From DYJK01 sp964464825 (GTDB lineage Bacteria; Bacteroidota; Ignavibacteria; Ignavibacteriales; Melioribacteraceae), in contig CAYXKL010000039.1 in the NCBI GenBank assembly GCA_964464825.1, forward strand, positions 1 to 21,229: a DNA stretch of 21,229 bases, given 5' to 3'. Numbering within the stretch: position 1 is the first letter of the stretch; every line of letters begins with the position of its first letter. Position numbers and translations under genes: made by a program. This document shows, one piece after another, positions 1 through 8,494 of this stretch. The notes beneath the pieces were generated by a model. It had not been told where the DNA came from. It made no database searches and worked only from the letters and a program-made list of their open reading frames with translations.

Positions 1-1
1 A

Positions 2-295
2 TTAAGTGTACTGCAGATTCCGTGTGATAATAAAAAAGACAAAGTGTTCAGAGTGCTCGATGAAAAGAATAATCCGTTCTACTACCGCTCCACGAGACTT
101 GGTACGCTTACTAAAACCGATACCGGTTTGAAAACCGATGTAACCGGTTTTGAAAAAAATGTTACCGGCAGAAAGTATGAATTGGTTGAATTAGAAAAGA
201 AAGCAGTCGTGCTGCAAGGTAAGATTCTTGCTAGAGCAGCAGCTGCAGAAAATGTTGTGAATATAAATACAGATAAAAAGGTTGTTAACGGATAA
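2..295 (+). CDS. Phage structural protein, C-terminal part (unknown)
   Basis: The reading frame is open from base 2 with no start needed, so this is the 3' part of a gene cut by the window edge; a GTG at 44 is an internal codon rather than a convincing start. About 97 residues are visible. They contain a short degenerate repeat (TKTDTG, LKTDVTG, EKNVTG, roughly residues 37-56 of the visible part) and then a helical, alanine-rich tail (LARAAAAEN). I do not recognise the family. Its position just before the tail chaperone pair and tape measure gene is where tailed phages often carry tail-tube, tail-completion or head-tail proteins, so a structural role is inferred from context only. Confidence 0.6.
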   Translation, partial: LSVLQIPCDNKKDKVFRVLDEKNNPFYYRSTRLGTLTKTDTGLKTDVTGFEKNVTGRKYELVELEKKAVVLQGKILARAAAAENVVNINTDKKVVNG

Positions 296-297
296 AC

Positions 298-325
298 GTA
301 GGGACGGAATATCATTCCGTCCTAC
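298..325. repeat. Intergenic palindrome, possible REP-like element
   Basis: The left arm at 298-310 and right arm GTAGGACGGAAT (read on the - strand) at 314-325 pair over 12 bp with one bulged G and a 3-base centre (ATC). It fills the gap between the first CDS and the chaperone gene. No T-run follows, so it is not a typical intrinsic terminator. Short palindromes beginning GTAGGGACG are a form I associate with dispersed REP-like elements in bacterial genomes; that assignment is by recollection of form, not a search. Confidence 0.5.
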
Positions 326-336
326 AGAATAAAATT

Positions 337-699
337 ATGACTGAAGAAAAATATTTGATCGGGAATAAAGAGTTTGTATTAAGAGATGATCTTAGCTTTG
401 AAGAAATTGATAGAGTTGAGGAGTTTACCAATCCATTTAAAGCAGTCGGTAAAAAGATTATTGAGAGCAGTAGAAAATATACAAGTAAAGAGATTGTTGA
501 ATTTGTTAAAATGTTATTGAACCCGATAGACGGCAGTAACAAAGATGATTTTGATTGGAAACAGTTAACACCCGATCAATCTGTAAATATCATTGCCGAC
601 TTTCTTAAAAAAAAAGCACAAGAGAACGTTATTATCACAACATCATCAAAGATTTACAACAAAGGAATAGCGATGCAGTTGCAGCATACAACTCATTGA
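337..699 (+). CDS. Tail assembly chaperone, short (gpG-like) product
   Basis: A 120-residue acidic/lysine-rich protein with no signal peptide or membrane segment. Sequence similarity to a named family is not obvious. The assignment rests on gene order and architecture: it lies directly before the tape measure gene, and a second reading frame in the -1 register overlaps its 3' end, as in the gpG/gpGT chaperones of lambda-like and many other long-tailed phages. These chaperones bind the tape measure protein and recruit tail tube subunits, and are absent from the virion. The frame shifts register at an A9 run (607-615), after about residue 93. The residues after that point (from AQENV to the stop at 697-699) would be unique to the short form. 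No good Shine-Dalgarno precedes the ATG at 337. Confidence 0.65.
   Translation: MTEEKYLIGNKEFVLRDDLSFEEIDRVEEFTNPFKAVGKKIIESSRKYTSKEIVEFVKMLLNPIDGSNKDDFDWKQLTPDQSVNIIADFLKKKAQENVIITTSSKIYNKGIAMQLQHTTH
607..615 (+). promoter_or_regulatory. Probable -1 ribosomal frameshift slippery site (A9)
   Basis: Nine consecutive A bases lie in the gene's frame as AAA AAA AAA followed by GCA. The heptamer at 609-615 reads A AAA AAA, allowing both tRNAs to re-pair one base back. The -1 frame has a stop at 606-608, so slippage must occur at or after this run to give the long product. I see no strong stem-loop or Shine-Dalgarno stimulator just downstream. Transcriptional slippage on the same run is possible. 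Confidence 0.6.
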
Positions 700-917
700 A
701 AGGATATGAATCCGATTTTTACAAAGGAGAGTTGGAACTGACCGAGACGGATTCAATTCTCCTTTTTGTTTCAGAACGTGATGCTGTTAAAATAAAAGAA
801 TTAAGAAAAACAGATTACCGGATAGTAATGAACTGCTACTGTGAAAAATTAAGAAACAATTTAAACCTATTACTAAGTGCAATTGCACATATAGAACACG
901 TTAAGAAAAATAAATAG
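609..917 (+). CDS. Tail assembly chaperone, -1 frameshift extension (gpT-like)
   Basis: This frame is open from 609, immediately after an in-frame TAA at 606-608, to the stop at 915-917. It overlaps the preceding gene by 91 nt. The translation upstream of the first possible start (TTG at 696) looks like real protein (YYHNIIKDLQQ, then NSDAVAAYNSLKG) and runs smoothly into the rest. TTG 696 has no Shine-Dalgarno. The simplest reading is that it is reached by -1 slippage at the A run, giving a fusion of about 193 residues: about 93 shared, then about 100 from this frame. In known systems the T domain binds the tape measure protein. An alternative is a true single gene with a base miscounted in the A9 run, since one extra A would also join the frames; independent translation from TTG 696 is less likely. 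Confidence 0.65.
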   Translation, partial: KKSTRERYYHNIIKDLQQRNSDAVAAYNSLKGYESDFYKGELELTETDSILLFVSERDAVKIKELRKTDYRIVMNCYCEKLRNNLNLLLSAIAHIEHVKKNK

Positions 918-931
918 ACCTCACCCTATCT

Positions 932-954
932 CCCTCTCCTAAATTAGGAGAGGG
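932..954. repeat. Perfect intergenic palindrome, REP-like
   Basis: CCCTCTCCTAA at 932-942 and TTAGGAGAGGG at 944-954 form an 11-bp perfect inverted repeat around a single base. It sits between the chaperone stop and the tape measure Shine-Dalgarno. It is preceded by CTCACCCTATCT (920-931), which together with the palindrome resembles a widely dispersed intergenic repeat type in bacterial genomes (from memory, unverified). No T-run follows, so a terminator is unlikely; it could attenuate or stabilise the operon mRNA. Confidence 0.55.
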
Positions 955-969
955 ACTTATGGAGAATAA

Positions 970-3261
970 ATGGCTGACCGGGTAGAAGAAATAGTACTGA
1001 AGTTAAAGATTGACAACAAAGAGTACCAGGCTACAATAAATGTAAGCAAAGGTTCTCTTGTTGACCTGGTTAAATTAATTGATCCTTTCGAACAGAAGTT
1101 TGAAAATGCCTACAAGAAAATCACAACGGAACTTTCTAAATACAATAGTGCAACCGAGCAGAGTGTAAATGAATTAACCAACTGGATACGTACGCAAAAT
1201 ATTTCGATAGATAATATAGAACAAACTATCACCAGACTGCAGACAGAGACAAAAGCATTAGATGTAAACAGCACCGGCTGGCAGAAGAGTATGGCAGCTG
1301 TTGAAAACTTGAGAGGTGCACAAGGAAAATTAATAACCGGTTATGATAAGACTACTCAATCCCAAAGACAAATGACAACCGGTGTAAGTTCTATGAATAT
1401 GGCAATAGGACAGTTTGGATTTTTACTCGGGGACGCAGACATGTTCATGATGAATTTTAGAATGGGTATGATGTCTGTTGCAAATAATTTTCCTATGGTA
1501 ATTCAGTTTATGCAGTACGCAAAACAAGAAGCAGCCGGTTTGAACTTAACACTCGGGCAAGCATTTATGCAAAGTATTAAGGGACCAGGCGGATTATTAT
1601 TAGGTGTAAACGCTGCAATGTTAGCTATGAATATTCTTGCAAGAGTATTTGAAAGTACTACAGATGAGGTAAAAGAACAAAAAGTAGAAGTTGATAAACT
1701 TAGAGACGCCTACCGTGAATTTAGTAAAACTACTCTTGAAGCTGCTAAAGCACAAATGGACGCGGAAATATTCAAATTTGAAAATAAAGGTGGAATTGGA
1801 GCACGAAGTAAAGGTGAAGCATTAGCACAGCAATTGGTCGGTAGTGATTTATCCGATGATGAAGAAGAGAGACTGGAGACATTATATAAACAGCGCAGTG
1901 CTATAATTGGACAAATTGAATCGCTTGGAGAGTTAGATAATTTAAGGAAACGTATTGCTGAAAATGAAAAAGCATACTATGGTGTAAGCGAGCAGAATCT
2001 AAATACTCAGTACAGGTACTTAAGAGAATTTTTAGATGATAAAGGATGGGAAGCTACTGCAGAAAATGCACGTAAATTATTAAAGGAATGGGTTGACGCA
2101 GATAAGAAGCAATTAAAAGAACTTGATAAATTAAACAGCGATGCTGATAAACAACAAGAAAAATTTGCAGCTAGCAGAACAAAGACTCTGGAAGATCTCC
2201 TTAAAACTGAAATGGACGACCTTACCAGAAAAGAACTGATCGGGAAAGATTATGTAGAGTTGTTAGAATTTTATGAAGAAGCACAAAATAAATATCAAGA
2301 TCATTTAAAATCGTTTCATAATGTAAAAAATCAAACTGAACTTGACGGATGGAATACGGTTAGAGAATTGATGGAATCTTCACTTGATGCTATCAAAGAA
2401 AAAATTGAAGAGGAAGAAAAACTAACTGAAAAAGAAATTGAAGCTGGTAGGAAAAAAACAGAAGCACGTGTTAAGAACCGTGCAGATGAATTAAAATATT
2501 TAGATGAACAGAAAAGATGGAAATTAGAATCTACTTACAAATTTGAATCCGATCCATATCAACAGCGCATTAAAGAACTTGATGCTGAAGAAGCAATATC
2601 TTTAGAACGCGCTGCACACTTCCAGGCTACTGAAGAAGAAATCACAAATATAAAAGCATACTACGCAAGACAAAGAGAATTTATTGAGCAGCAGTCGTGG
2701 ATGAGCCAGTTAACCACAGTTTCAAACATGCTCGGTCAATTAGCCGGTATGTTCAACAAACATACAGCCGCATATAAAACTTTAGCTGTAGCACAAGTAA
2801 TGATAGAAACATACAAAGGTGTAGCTGCAGCATCCGCTCCTCCGCCGGTTGGTGTTGGACCGGTATTAGCACCGTTTATGACCGGATTAATTATTGCAAG
2901 AGGAACATTACAAGCTGCTAACATTATGAAGCAAAATACTACAATGCCCGGATATAATGAAGGCGGAATTCTACCTGAAGGAAAGGTTGGTTTCTTTGAA
3001 GGTAAGCATGATGAATTAATTGCACCTAAAGATAATTTTATTTCTGTGGTTAATGATCTGATTCATAAAAATCAAATTGCTGTTAATGGAGGCGGATTTG
3101 TTGGAGGCGGATATAGCAATAGAGATATAGTAAATGAGCTGCAAAGTTTAAAAGATGAAATAAAAGTATTGGCAAGCAGACCGGCTCGTGCATTTATAAC
3201 ACAAGATGATTTTAATGACGGTTACAATGAAGCGGATTTTGAATTTAGAAAAGGTCAATAA
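970..3261 (+). CDS. Phage tail tape measure protein
   Basis: A 763-residue protein with the usual tape-measure make-up. It has a helical, heptad-rich N-terminal part (about residues 1-130), a methionine-rich hydrophobic block (about 138-228, including MNMAIGQFGFLLGD and GGLLLGVNAAMLAMNIL), a long charged coiled-coil region (about 235-570) and a second hydrophobic stretch (about 598-653). The C-terminal segment, GYNEGGILPEG then GFFEGKHDELIAPKDNF, is typical of tape measures in phages of Bacteroidota-like hosts. The protein sets tail length and is thought to pass into the host envelope during DNA entry. At the usual rule of about 0.15 nm per residue it would give a tail near 115 nm. The ATG at 970 has GGAG at 961-964. 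Its place right after the chaperone pair is diagnostic. Confidence 0.9.
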   Translation: MADRVEEIVLKLKIDNKEYQATINVSKGSLVDLVKLIDPFEQKFENAYKKITTELSKYNSATEQSVNELTNWIRTQNISIDNIEQTITRLQTETKALDVNSTGWQKSMAAVENLRGAQGKLITGYDKTTQSQRQMTTGVSSMNMAIGQFGFLLGDADMFMMNFRMGMMSVANNFPMVIQFMQYAKQEAAGLNLTLGQAFMQSIKGPGGLLLGVNAAMLAMNILARVFESTTDEVKEQKVEVDKLRDAYREFSKTTLEAAKAQMDAEIFKFENKGGIGARSKGEALAQQLVGSDLSDDEEERLETLYKQRSAIIGQIESLGELDNLRKRIAENEKAYYGVSEQNLNTQYRYLREFLDDKGWEATAENARKLLKEWVDADKKQLKELDKLNSDADKQQEKFAASRTKTLEDLLKTEMDDLTRKELIGKDYVELLEFYEEAQNKYQDHLKSFHNVKNQTELDGWNTVRELMESSLDAIKEKIEEEEKLTEKEIEAGRKKTEARVKNRADELKYLDEQKRWKLESTYKFESDPYQQRIKELDAEEAISLERAAHFQATEEEITNIKAYYARQREFIEQQSWMSQLTTVSNMLGQLAGMFNKHTAAYKTLAVAQVMIETYKGVAAASAPPPVGVGPVLAPFMTGLIIARGTLQAANIMKQNTTMPGYNEGGILPEGKVGFFEGKHDELIAPKDNFISVVNDLIHKNQIAVNGGGFVGGGYSNRDIVNELQSLKDEIKVLASRPARAFITQDDFNDGYNEADFEFRKGQ

Positions 3262-3321
3262 TGAATTACGATTTACAATTTATGACAAAGAACTAATAAC
3301 TAAGAACTAAGCACTGATCAC
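3262..3321. other. Intergenic spacer of short direct repeats
   Basis: This 60-nt spacer holds AACTAATAACTAAGAACTAAG (3292-3312, a run of imperfect AACTAA units). It is unusually long for this packed operon and gives the next gene no visible Shine-Dalgarno. Spacers of this low-complexity type recur in many bacterial genomes; no function is evident. Confidence 0.4.
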
Positions 3322-5349
3322 ATGAAAGGTTTTAAGATAAAATTTAAGAACGGAATTAACGGAACTCTGGTAGACTGGACACCCAATATAAATGTGCACA
3401 GTATGAGTGCAATTAAACGTAGAGTAGAAAGTAAAGTTAAAGGTGAAGCCGGAGTTATTGGTTATGATAAATTAAGTTTAACACTAAGATGGATGTCCGG
3501 CAGCAATCCGGTTTATGCTGCATTCAGCGGTGATCTGACTGCTGTTACAAGATACATTTTTGAAATTTATGGGGTTAAAGATAACGATACTGAAGTAAAA
3601 CAATTTATTGGCATAGCAGATTTTTCTTCTCTTGACTGGCCCGATATGGAAAGAAAAATATCATTCGATATAGTTGATAAATTAAAAGCACTTGATATTC
3701 TTACAAGTACAACAAAGCAGCGCGGTAATATTTTTACTATGGCTTCAAGATTACATCCCTCTGCAGATTTTGTCGGGATGTTCAGCGGACAAGGAAGCGG
3801 AAGTTTATATCCGGGTCACAACTGGAGCAGTTTCGGAAACTGCGGTGATGAAGCTGTATTTGTAAATTTTCAAGATGATAGCAGCTACTGGGGTTATCCT
3901 TTAAATATGACACAGACTTGTGTAAAGAGGGGTGAAACATTAGTCGACTCTTCCGGCAAATTATTTTTTGTTATGGATGCATGGTTAGCAGCAGTACCGG
4001 CTACAGTTGCTACTGCTATCGGTTATTCTGTGCAAGCAACTTGGGCAAGGATTTATTCATTAACAGATATTATTTACTTATACTTTGCTAAAAATGCAGA
4101 TTCACTTTACTCAAATGATTATTACGGATTCGGTGAAGAGTATATTGATGTAATAGGTTCTGTTGATGAAAACGGCAGATACCCGGTAGTAGGATTCGAT
4201 GCACTCAAAATAAACACTGCATTAATAAAAAATTCATGGCCGAACGATACAATAATAAATAAAGTTGGTTCGACTACATTTCCAATCTCATTAGATTATT
4301 TCACATTGCTGATAAGTGAAATGCCACTCGGCAAACATCCTTTCGATGCAGTAAAGATGCTGGCAGATTCTATGCGCTGCTATATATTTTATAATAAAGA
4401 CGGTCAATTAGTATTACAGCGGAAATCTAATCTTGGCAGTAACGGTACTACAAGAACATTTTCTACATTCAGAAAATCTTCGGGCACAAAAAAATATTTT
4501 TGGGATAGACTTGTTGATGGTGTAACGGTAACAGTAAAATCCGGAAAGACTGTTGATGGAATTACTCTTGAAGGGGAATCATCAGTACAAAAGTATGCCG
4601 GTATTAAACCGAGAAATGAAATTAAAGTTGATATTATTGCACCTAACACAGTAGCTCAAACACAGGAAGGATTAAATGCTTATGCATTAACAATTGCCAA
4701 TGAATATTTAGACTTCTACGGAAAGAGAAGGTGGTCTTATCCTATCAGCACCGGCTTATATGATGATATGCTCGATTGGGAATTACTTGATGATGTAACG
4801 ATCAACGGTGAAGATTATTTCTTTGAGAATCTTGATATTGATCTCTTTAGAGGTAAGGGATCATTTCTTGGTGTCGGTTTAACCGGTTATGATTATGACC
4901 GTCAGCAAGTACATATTCCATTAAACAAAGAAAATTATAATCAATCGTCAGCTTCCTCTTCAGCATCATCCGGCACAACAATTATACAACAGCAGTCAGA
5001 GCCATTGCCAACAAAAAGTTTCAACTATCAAATGATTGGTGGCAGCGGATATAAAGTAGCAGATATTGTTGCCGGTGAGATTGTAATATTTATAACTGTA
5101 TTTGTTCAAACAGTTTTTGTTGCAAACCAGATCTCGCAGTTCAGAGTTTACGATTCATCCGGAACGTTATTTGATATAACAAAAATAATGGGCAAGCTTA
5201 CCGGCACACAACCACAGCGTATATACATAGGTAAAAAATATACATCGTCGGACACTATTTATTTAGAAATGACTGCAGGTGCACAGCAAGCTACACAAGG
5301 AGCCGGATTCCTTTTAACTGAGAAGTTTAAATATCAGGAAGCAGCATAA
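3322..5349 (+). CDS. Phage tail-tip / baseplate hub-like protein
   Basis: A 675-residue protein directly after the tape measure gene, where long-tailed phages encode the distal tail protein and hub. The N-terminal 120 residues (TVDWTP-like opening, KGEAGVIGYDKLSLTLRW, then a FEIYG strand) look like a beta-rich distal-tail domain. The central part includes ADSMRCYIFYNKDGQLVLQRK (about residues 350-370), reminiscent of hub-type folds. A serine-rich linker (about 542-555, SSASSSASSG) leads to a C-terminal beta-rich domain of about 110 residues that may be a carbohydrate-binding or fibre-docking module. No signal peptide or membrane segment is seen. Its stop overlaps the next start by one base (TAATG). 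The exact family cannot be named from the sequence alone. Confidence 0.65.
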   Translation: MKGFKIKFKNGINGTLVDWTPNINVHSMSAIKRRVESKVKGEAGVIGYDKLSLTLRWMSGSNPVYAAFSGDLTAVTRYIFEIYGVKDNDTEVKQFIGIADFSSLDWPDMERKISFDIVDKLKALDILTSTTKQRGNIFTMASRLHPSADFVGMFSGQGSGSLYPGHNWSSFGNCGDEAVFVNFQDDSSYWGYPLNMTQTCVKRGETLVDSSGKLFFVMDAWLAAVPATVATAIGYSVQATWARIYSLTDIIYLYFAKNADSLYSNDYYGFGEEYIDVIGSVDENGRYPVVGFDALKINTALIKNSWPNDTIINKVGSTTFPISLDYFTLLISEMPLGKHPFDAVKMLADSMRCYIFYNKDGQLVLQRKSNLGSNGTTRTFSTFRKSSGTKKYFWDRLVDGVTVTVKSGKTVDGITLEGESSVQKYAGIKPRNEIKVDIIAPNTVAQTQEGLNAYALTIANEYLDFYGKRRWSYPISTGLYDDMLDWELLDDVTINGEDYFFENLDIDLFRGKGSFLGVGLTGYDYDRQQVHIPLNKENYNQSSASSSASSGTTIIQQQSEPLPTKSFNYQMIGGSGYKVADIVAGEIVIFITVFVQTVFVANQISQFRVYDSSGTLFDITKIMGKLTGTQPQRIYIGKKYTSSDTIYLEMTAGAQQATQGAGFLLTEKFKYQEAA

Positions 5350-8300
5350 TGAAATTTAAAAATCTATTAATAATACTTTTATTGGCAGTTAATTCAATTT
5401 TTGCACAGTATAATAATGATCTGGGTACTTCTCAAGATTCCTTCCGGGTGGGAAATACCAGGTACTTTACTTTTAAGCTGGATGCAGATTCTAATTTTGT
5501 TGAAGCAACAATAAACGGAATCAAAAAAAGATTTGCTACAACAGATGTTGTTAAATCTCTCGATACAACTAAAGCATACAATTGGCTTGAGACTCAAACA
5601 TTTCATAAAGTCGTAAAGTTTGGTACGCAAAAAGGATACCTTCAGTTACCTACAAGAGACACTACTGCAATAGGTTTTCTCTACCGCACCGGAGCGAGTG
5701 ATGATATAGTTGCTTTCAATCCAACCGGCTCTACAAAAGATTCGCTTGCTACATACAAACATGTTAGAGACACATACGAAAAGAAACTTACTTTTAGTTA
5801 TCCATTCAGCAGATCTGTTAATACAATTAGTTTATTGACAGCTTCTCCGCTTGGTGTAAATGGAAGCAATCAGTTAGATATTACAAGTACGATCGGTATT
5901 CCAGATGGCGGAACTAATAATATCAGTTTCCCGATCGGAAAATATATTTACTACAACGGAACGAAGTTAGTCGGCAGCCAAAAAGATTCAACAAGTTTTG
6001 AAGCACCGCTTACTTTTAGTTATCCATTATCAAGAAGCGGTAATGCAGTTTCATTCTTATATAATAGCATTCACTTTTCAGTCAGCAGTAATCAGTTAAC
6101 AGCAAATCAATTAAATGCTTCCACAAGTAATTATGGATTTCAAATTGCTGCTGTAAATCTTGGCGGTACACAATCTATAACAGTACCTCAAGATTTAAGG
6201 ACCACAGCAAGTCCGACATTTGTTAGTCCTACGTTCAGTGGAATAATAACCCAGCAAGGTACTGGTACAAATTCGTTATCCGGTGATGTATTACAGAGTG
6301 GTAACAAAAGTTTCAGTAATAATTTTGTCAGCGGATGGACCGGCAGCGGTTGGCGGTTAGACTATGGAGTAACAGAGACTGGCAAATCATATCTCGAACT
6401 TGATAATATTACAGTCCGCAAACGAATGAGCATTTATGAATTACTTATCCGGCAGATACAAGCTGTTAATGGAAATCTTTTTGTTTCATCATCTGCAAAA
6501 GCAATCAGTGCAACTTCAACACAAATAGTTTTTGAGGACCCTACCGGACACAATGTACTTCCATTTGTTGCCGGTGATTTACTTGTAGTTCAAAGATTAA
6601 AATTAAACGGCGATCAAGTAAATAAACTTGTCTATGGTGAATTCACTGTTTCATCTGTAGCTAATATGACAGTAACCGGAACGTGGAATGATCCGCCGAC
6701 AGCTTATGCTGATGTTAAAGGTTGTGCATTTGTAAGAGTTGGCAATACAACGGATGCAACAAGAAGATCTTCAATCTACTTAGCTAGTGATGATACTTAT
6801 TCTCCTTACATAGATATAATTGATGGTGTGAACAGTTGGGCAGCATGGGTTTCTTCTTCAAAAACAAAATCACGTTTCGGAAAACTTGACGGAATTTATG
6901 ATGCTGATTTCGGTGGTAACTTATCCGGTTATGGCGGTTACATCCAAAATTTATACGCTAAAGGCGTATTAAGAATTACAAATCCTTCAACATTCAATAA
7001 TGGAAGTCCGCTTAACACAACCGATCTAACAAATAATTCCAACTGGGATAATACAACAGACGGATTGAACTCTGGAGTAACTATAACTGGCGGCGGAATA
7101 ACTTTAAGTACGAATGCAGTAATTAAATCCGGACAAGCTGCATACAACACCGGCACCGGTTATTGGATTGGTGTATCAGCCGGGACCCCTAAATTTTCTA
7201 TTGGTAATTCTACAACAGAATATCTTACATGGAGCGGAACAACTTTATCTGTACGCGGAAGCATTTACATGGATGACGGCACAATAAGCTGGGCTTCTGT
7301 GAATGAGCCTACTAAATCTGATCTTGGAACGTGGACAACTTATATAGATGCAAACGGAATTTATACCGGAACATTAACTGCTGATCAAGTGAATGCGGTA
7401 AATGTAATTGCAGATTCTATAGTTGCAAATAAATATATCTACTCACCGCATATTGTTGGTGGTGATATTGCAATCGGTTCTGGTAATTCAATATTTAAAG
7501 CCGATGCAAATGGTATCTATCTTGGTAACGGTACATTTGGTTCAGCACCTTTTCGAGTAACACCAGCTGGTTTGGCAACTATGACAAGCGCTTCTATTGC
7601 CGGTTGGACTATAGATGCCAGTAAGATCGAAAAGGTTACTTATGATGGTGCAAAGTGGCTGTATGTTGATCTCTATTCAACTTTTTCAAGTTATGCAACC
7701 GGTCTGCAAGTAAGAGCGGAACATAGCTCTGCAAATAAAATAATTGTAAATGCCGGAAGTTACAATGACGGTGGTGCTGCTCGATATGGACTTTCGATTT
7801 GGGATGCAATCAATAGTCAATGGTTAATGAATGTTGGTTACGGTGGTCCTTCAAATAATCTGTCTGCATCAATTGCCGGTTTCTCATTCGATTATCAAAA
7901 AATGTATGCCGGTACAGCAACAGCCGGTATCTCACTTAACAAAAATGCAACTCCATTCATAACCGGTGCAAGTGCAAAAGGTTTTGAGGTGTATGATGTA
8001 AGTGATCCGAAATTATTCATTGGCAAAAAAGACGGTGATTATCTTGATTGGAATGTTACAACTGCTAATACGCTAACCATAAAAGGTGATCTTAACACTT
8101 CAAGGTTTTCAACAGCTTCCGGCTATGGTGGAAGTTATGATTATGCCGTGATAGATAGTGATGTTAACGGTTCTTTTTTAAAGATACAAAACTACACCGA
8201 TGCAAGTAATGCTTCCTATGTATTAATACAACCAAACGGTTCAACCGATCTAATGAATTTCTATCACCAAGTTTCTGGAAGTGCACAAACAATTAATGTC

Positions 8301-8471
8301 AACTATTATAATTCCAAACTAGGTATTAGTATCAATGGTGCTTATGCAACACGTTACAGAGGTTCTGGAACTTCAACTAGTAGACCTACAACAGATTTAC
8401 GTGACGGTGATATGTACTGGAATACAACTACATCACACTTAGATATATATGCATACGGTGCGTGGAGGTAA
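5349..8471 (+). CDS. Large phage tail fibre / host-specificity protein with Sec signal peptide
   Basis: A 1040-residue protein likely to form the receptor-binding fibre. The N terminus reads as a signal peptide: KFK, a leucine/isoleucine core, then SIFA-Q near residue 19-20. Residues about 90-260 hold two related segments starting LTFSYP. At about 283-300 there is a tail-fibre motif (LRTTASPTFVSPTFSG). Residues about 345-545 form a module common in prophage fibres of this host group (MSIYELLIRQIQ, LFVSSSAKA, VRVGNTTDATRRSSIYLAS, DIIDGVNSW). After that come beta-repeat segments (KFSIGN, LTWSGTTLSVRGSIYMDDG). The C terminus (SRPTTDLRDGDMYWNTTTS, ending YGAWR) is typical of fibre tips. The start overlaps the previous stop by 1 nt, indicating translational coupling. 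The odd point is the signal peptide: phage fibres normally assemble in the cytoplasm. Confidence 0.85.
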   Translation: MKFKNLLIILLLAVNSIFAQYNNDLGTSQDSFRVGNTRYFTFKLDADSNFVEATINGIKKRFATTDVVKSLDTTKAYNWLETQTFHKVVKFGTQKGYLQLPTRDTTAIGFLYRTGASDDIVAFNPTGSTKDSLATYKHVRDTYEKKLTFSYPFSRSVNTISLLTASPLGVNGSNQLDITSTIGIPDGGTNNISFPIGKYIYYNGTKLVGSQKDSTSFEAPLTFSYPLSRSGNAVSFLYNSIHFSVSSNQLTANQLNASTSNYGFQIAAVNLGGTQSITVPQDLRTTASPTFVSPTFSGIITQQGTGTNSLSGDVLQSGNKSFSNNFVSGWTGSGWRLDYGVTETGKSYLELDNITVRKRMSIYELLIRQIQAVNGNLFVSSSAKAISATSTQIVFEDPTGHNVLPFVAGDLLVVQRLKLNGDQVNKLVYGEFTVSSVANMTVTGTWNDPPTAYADVKGCAFVRVGNTTDATRRSSIYLASDDTYSPYIDIIDGVNSWAAWVSSSKTKSRFGKLDGIYDADFGGNLSGYGGYIQNLYAKGVLRITNPSTFNNGSPLNTTDLTNNSNWDNTTDGLNSGVTITGGGITLSTNAVIKSGQAAYNTGTGYWIGVSAGTPKFSIGNSTTEYLTWSGTTLSVRGSIYMDDGTISWASVNEPTKSDLGTWTTYIDANGIYTGTLTADQVNAVNVIADSIVANKYIYSPHIVGGDIAIGSGNSIFKADANGIYLGNGTFGSAPFRVTPAGLATMTSASIAGWTIDASKIEKVTYDGAKWLYVDLYSTFSSYATGLQVRAEHSSANKIIVNAGSYNDGGAARYGLSIWDAINSQWLMNVGYGGPSNNLSASIAGFSFDYQKMYAGTATAGISLNKNATPFITGASAKGFEVYDVSDPKLFIGKKDGDYLDWNVTTANTLTIKGDLNTSRFSTASGYGGSYDYAVIDSDVNGSFLKIQNYTDASNASYVLIQPNGSTDLMNFYHQVSGSAQTINVNYYNSKLGISINGAYATRYRGSGTSTSRPTTDLRDGDMYWNTTTSHLDIYAYGAWR
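5787..6028 (+). repeat. Pair of identical 20-nt direct repeats in the fibre gene
   Basis: The sequence at 5787-5806 is repeated exactly at 6009-6028, 222 nt (74 codons) apart and in frame. Each encodes LTFSYP at the start of a related segment, followed by serine-arginine and asparagine-rich strands. This marks an internal duplication of a fibre module. Confidence 0.7.
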
Positions 8472-8494
8472 TAAAAATAATTATGGAGGGAACA

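Noticed and set aside
696..917. Independent gene starting at TTG 696
   Set aside because: No Shine-Dalgarno precedes it and coding-like sequence extends upstream to the A9 run, so it is better read as the frameshift extension.
5787..6028. Direct repeats as a CRISPR array
   Set aside because: Only two copies, in frame within a fibre gene and 222 nt apart.
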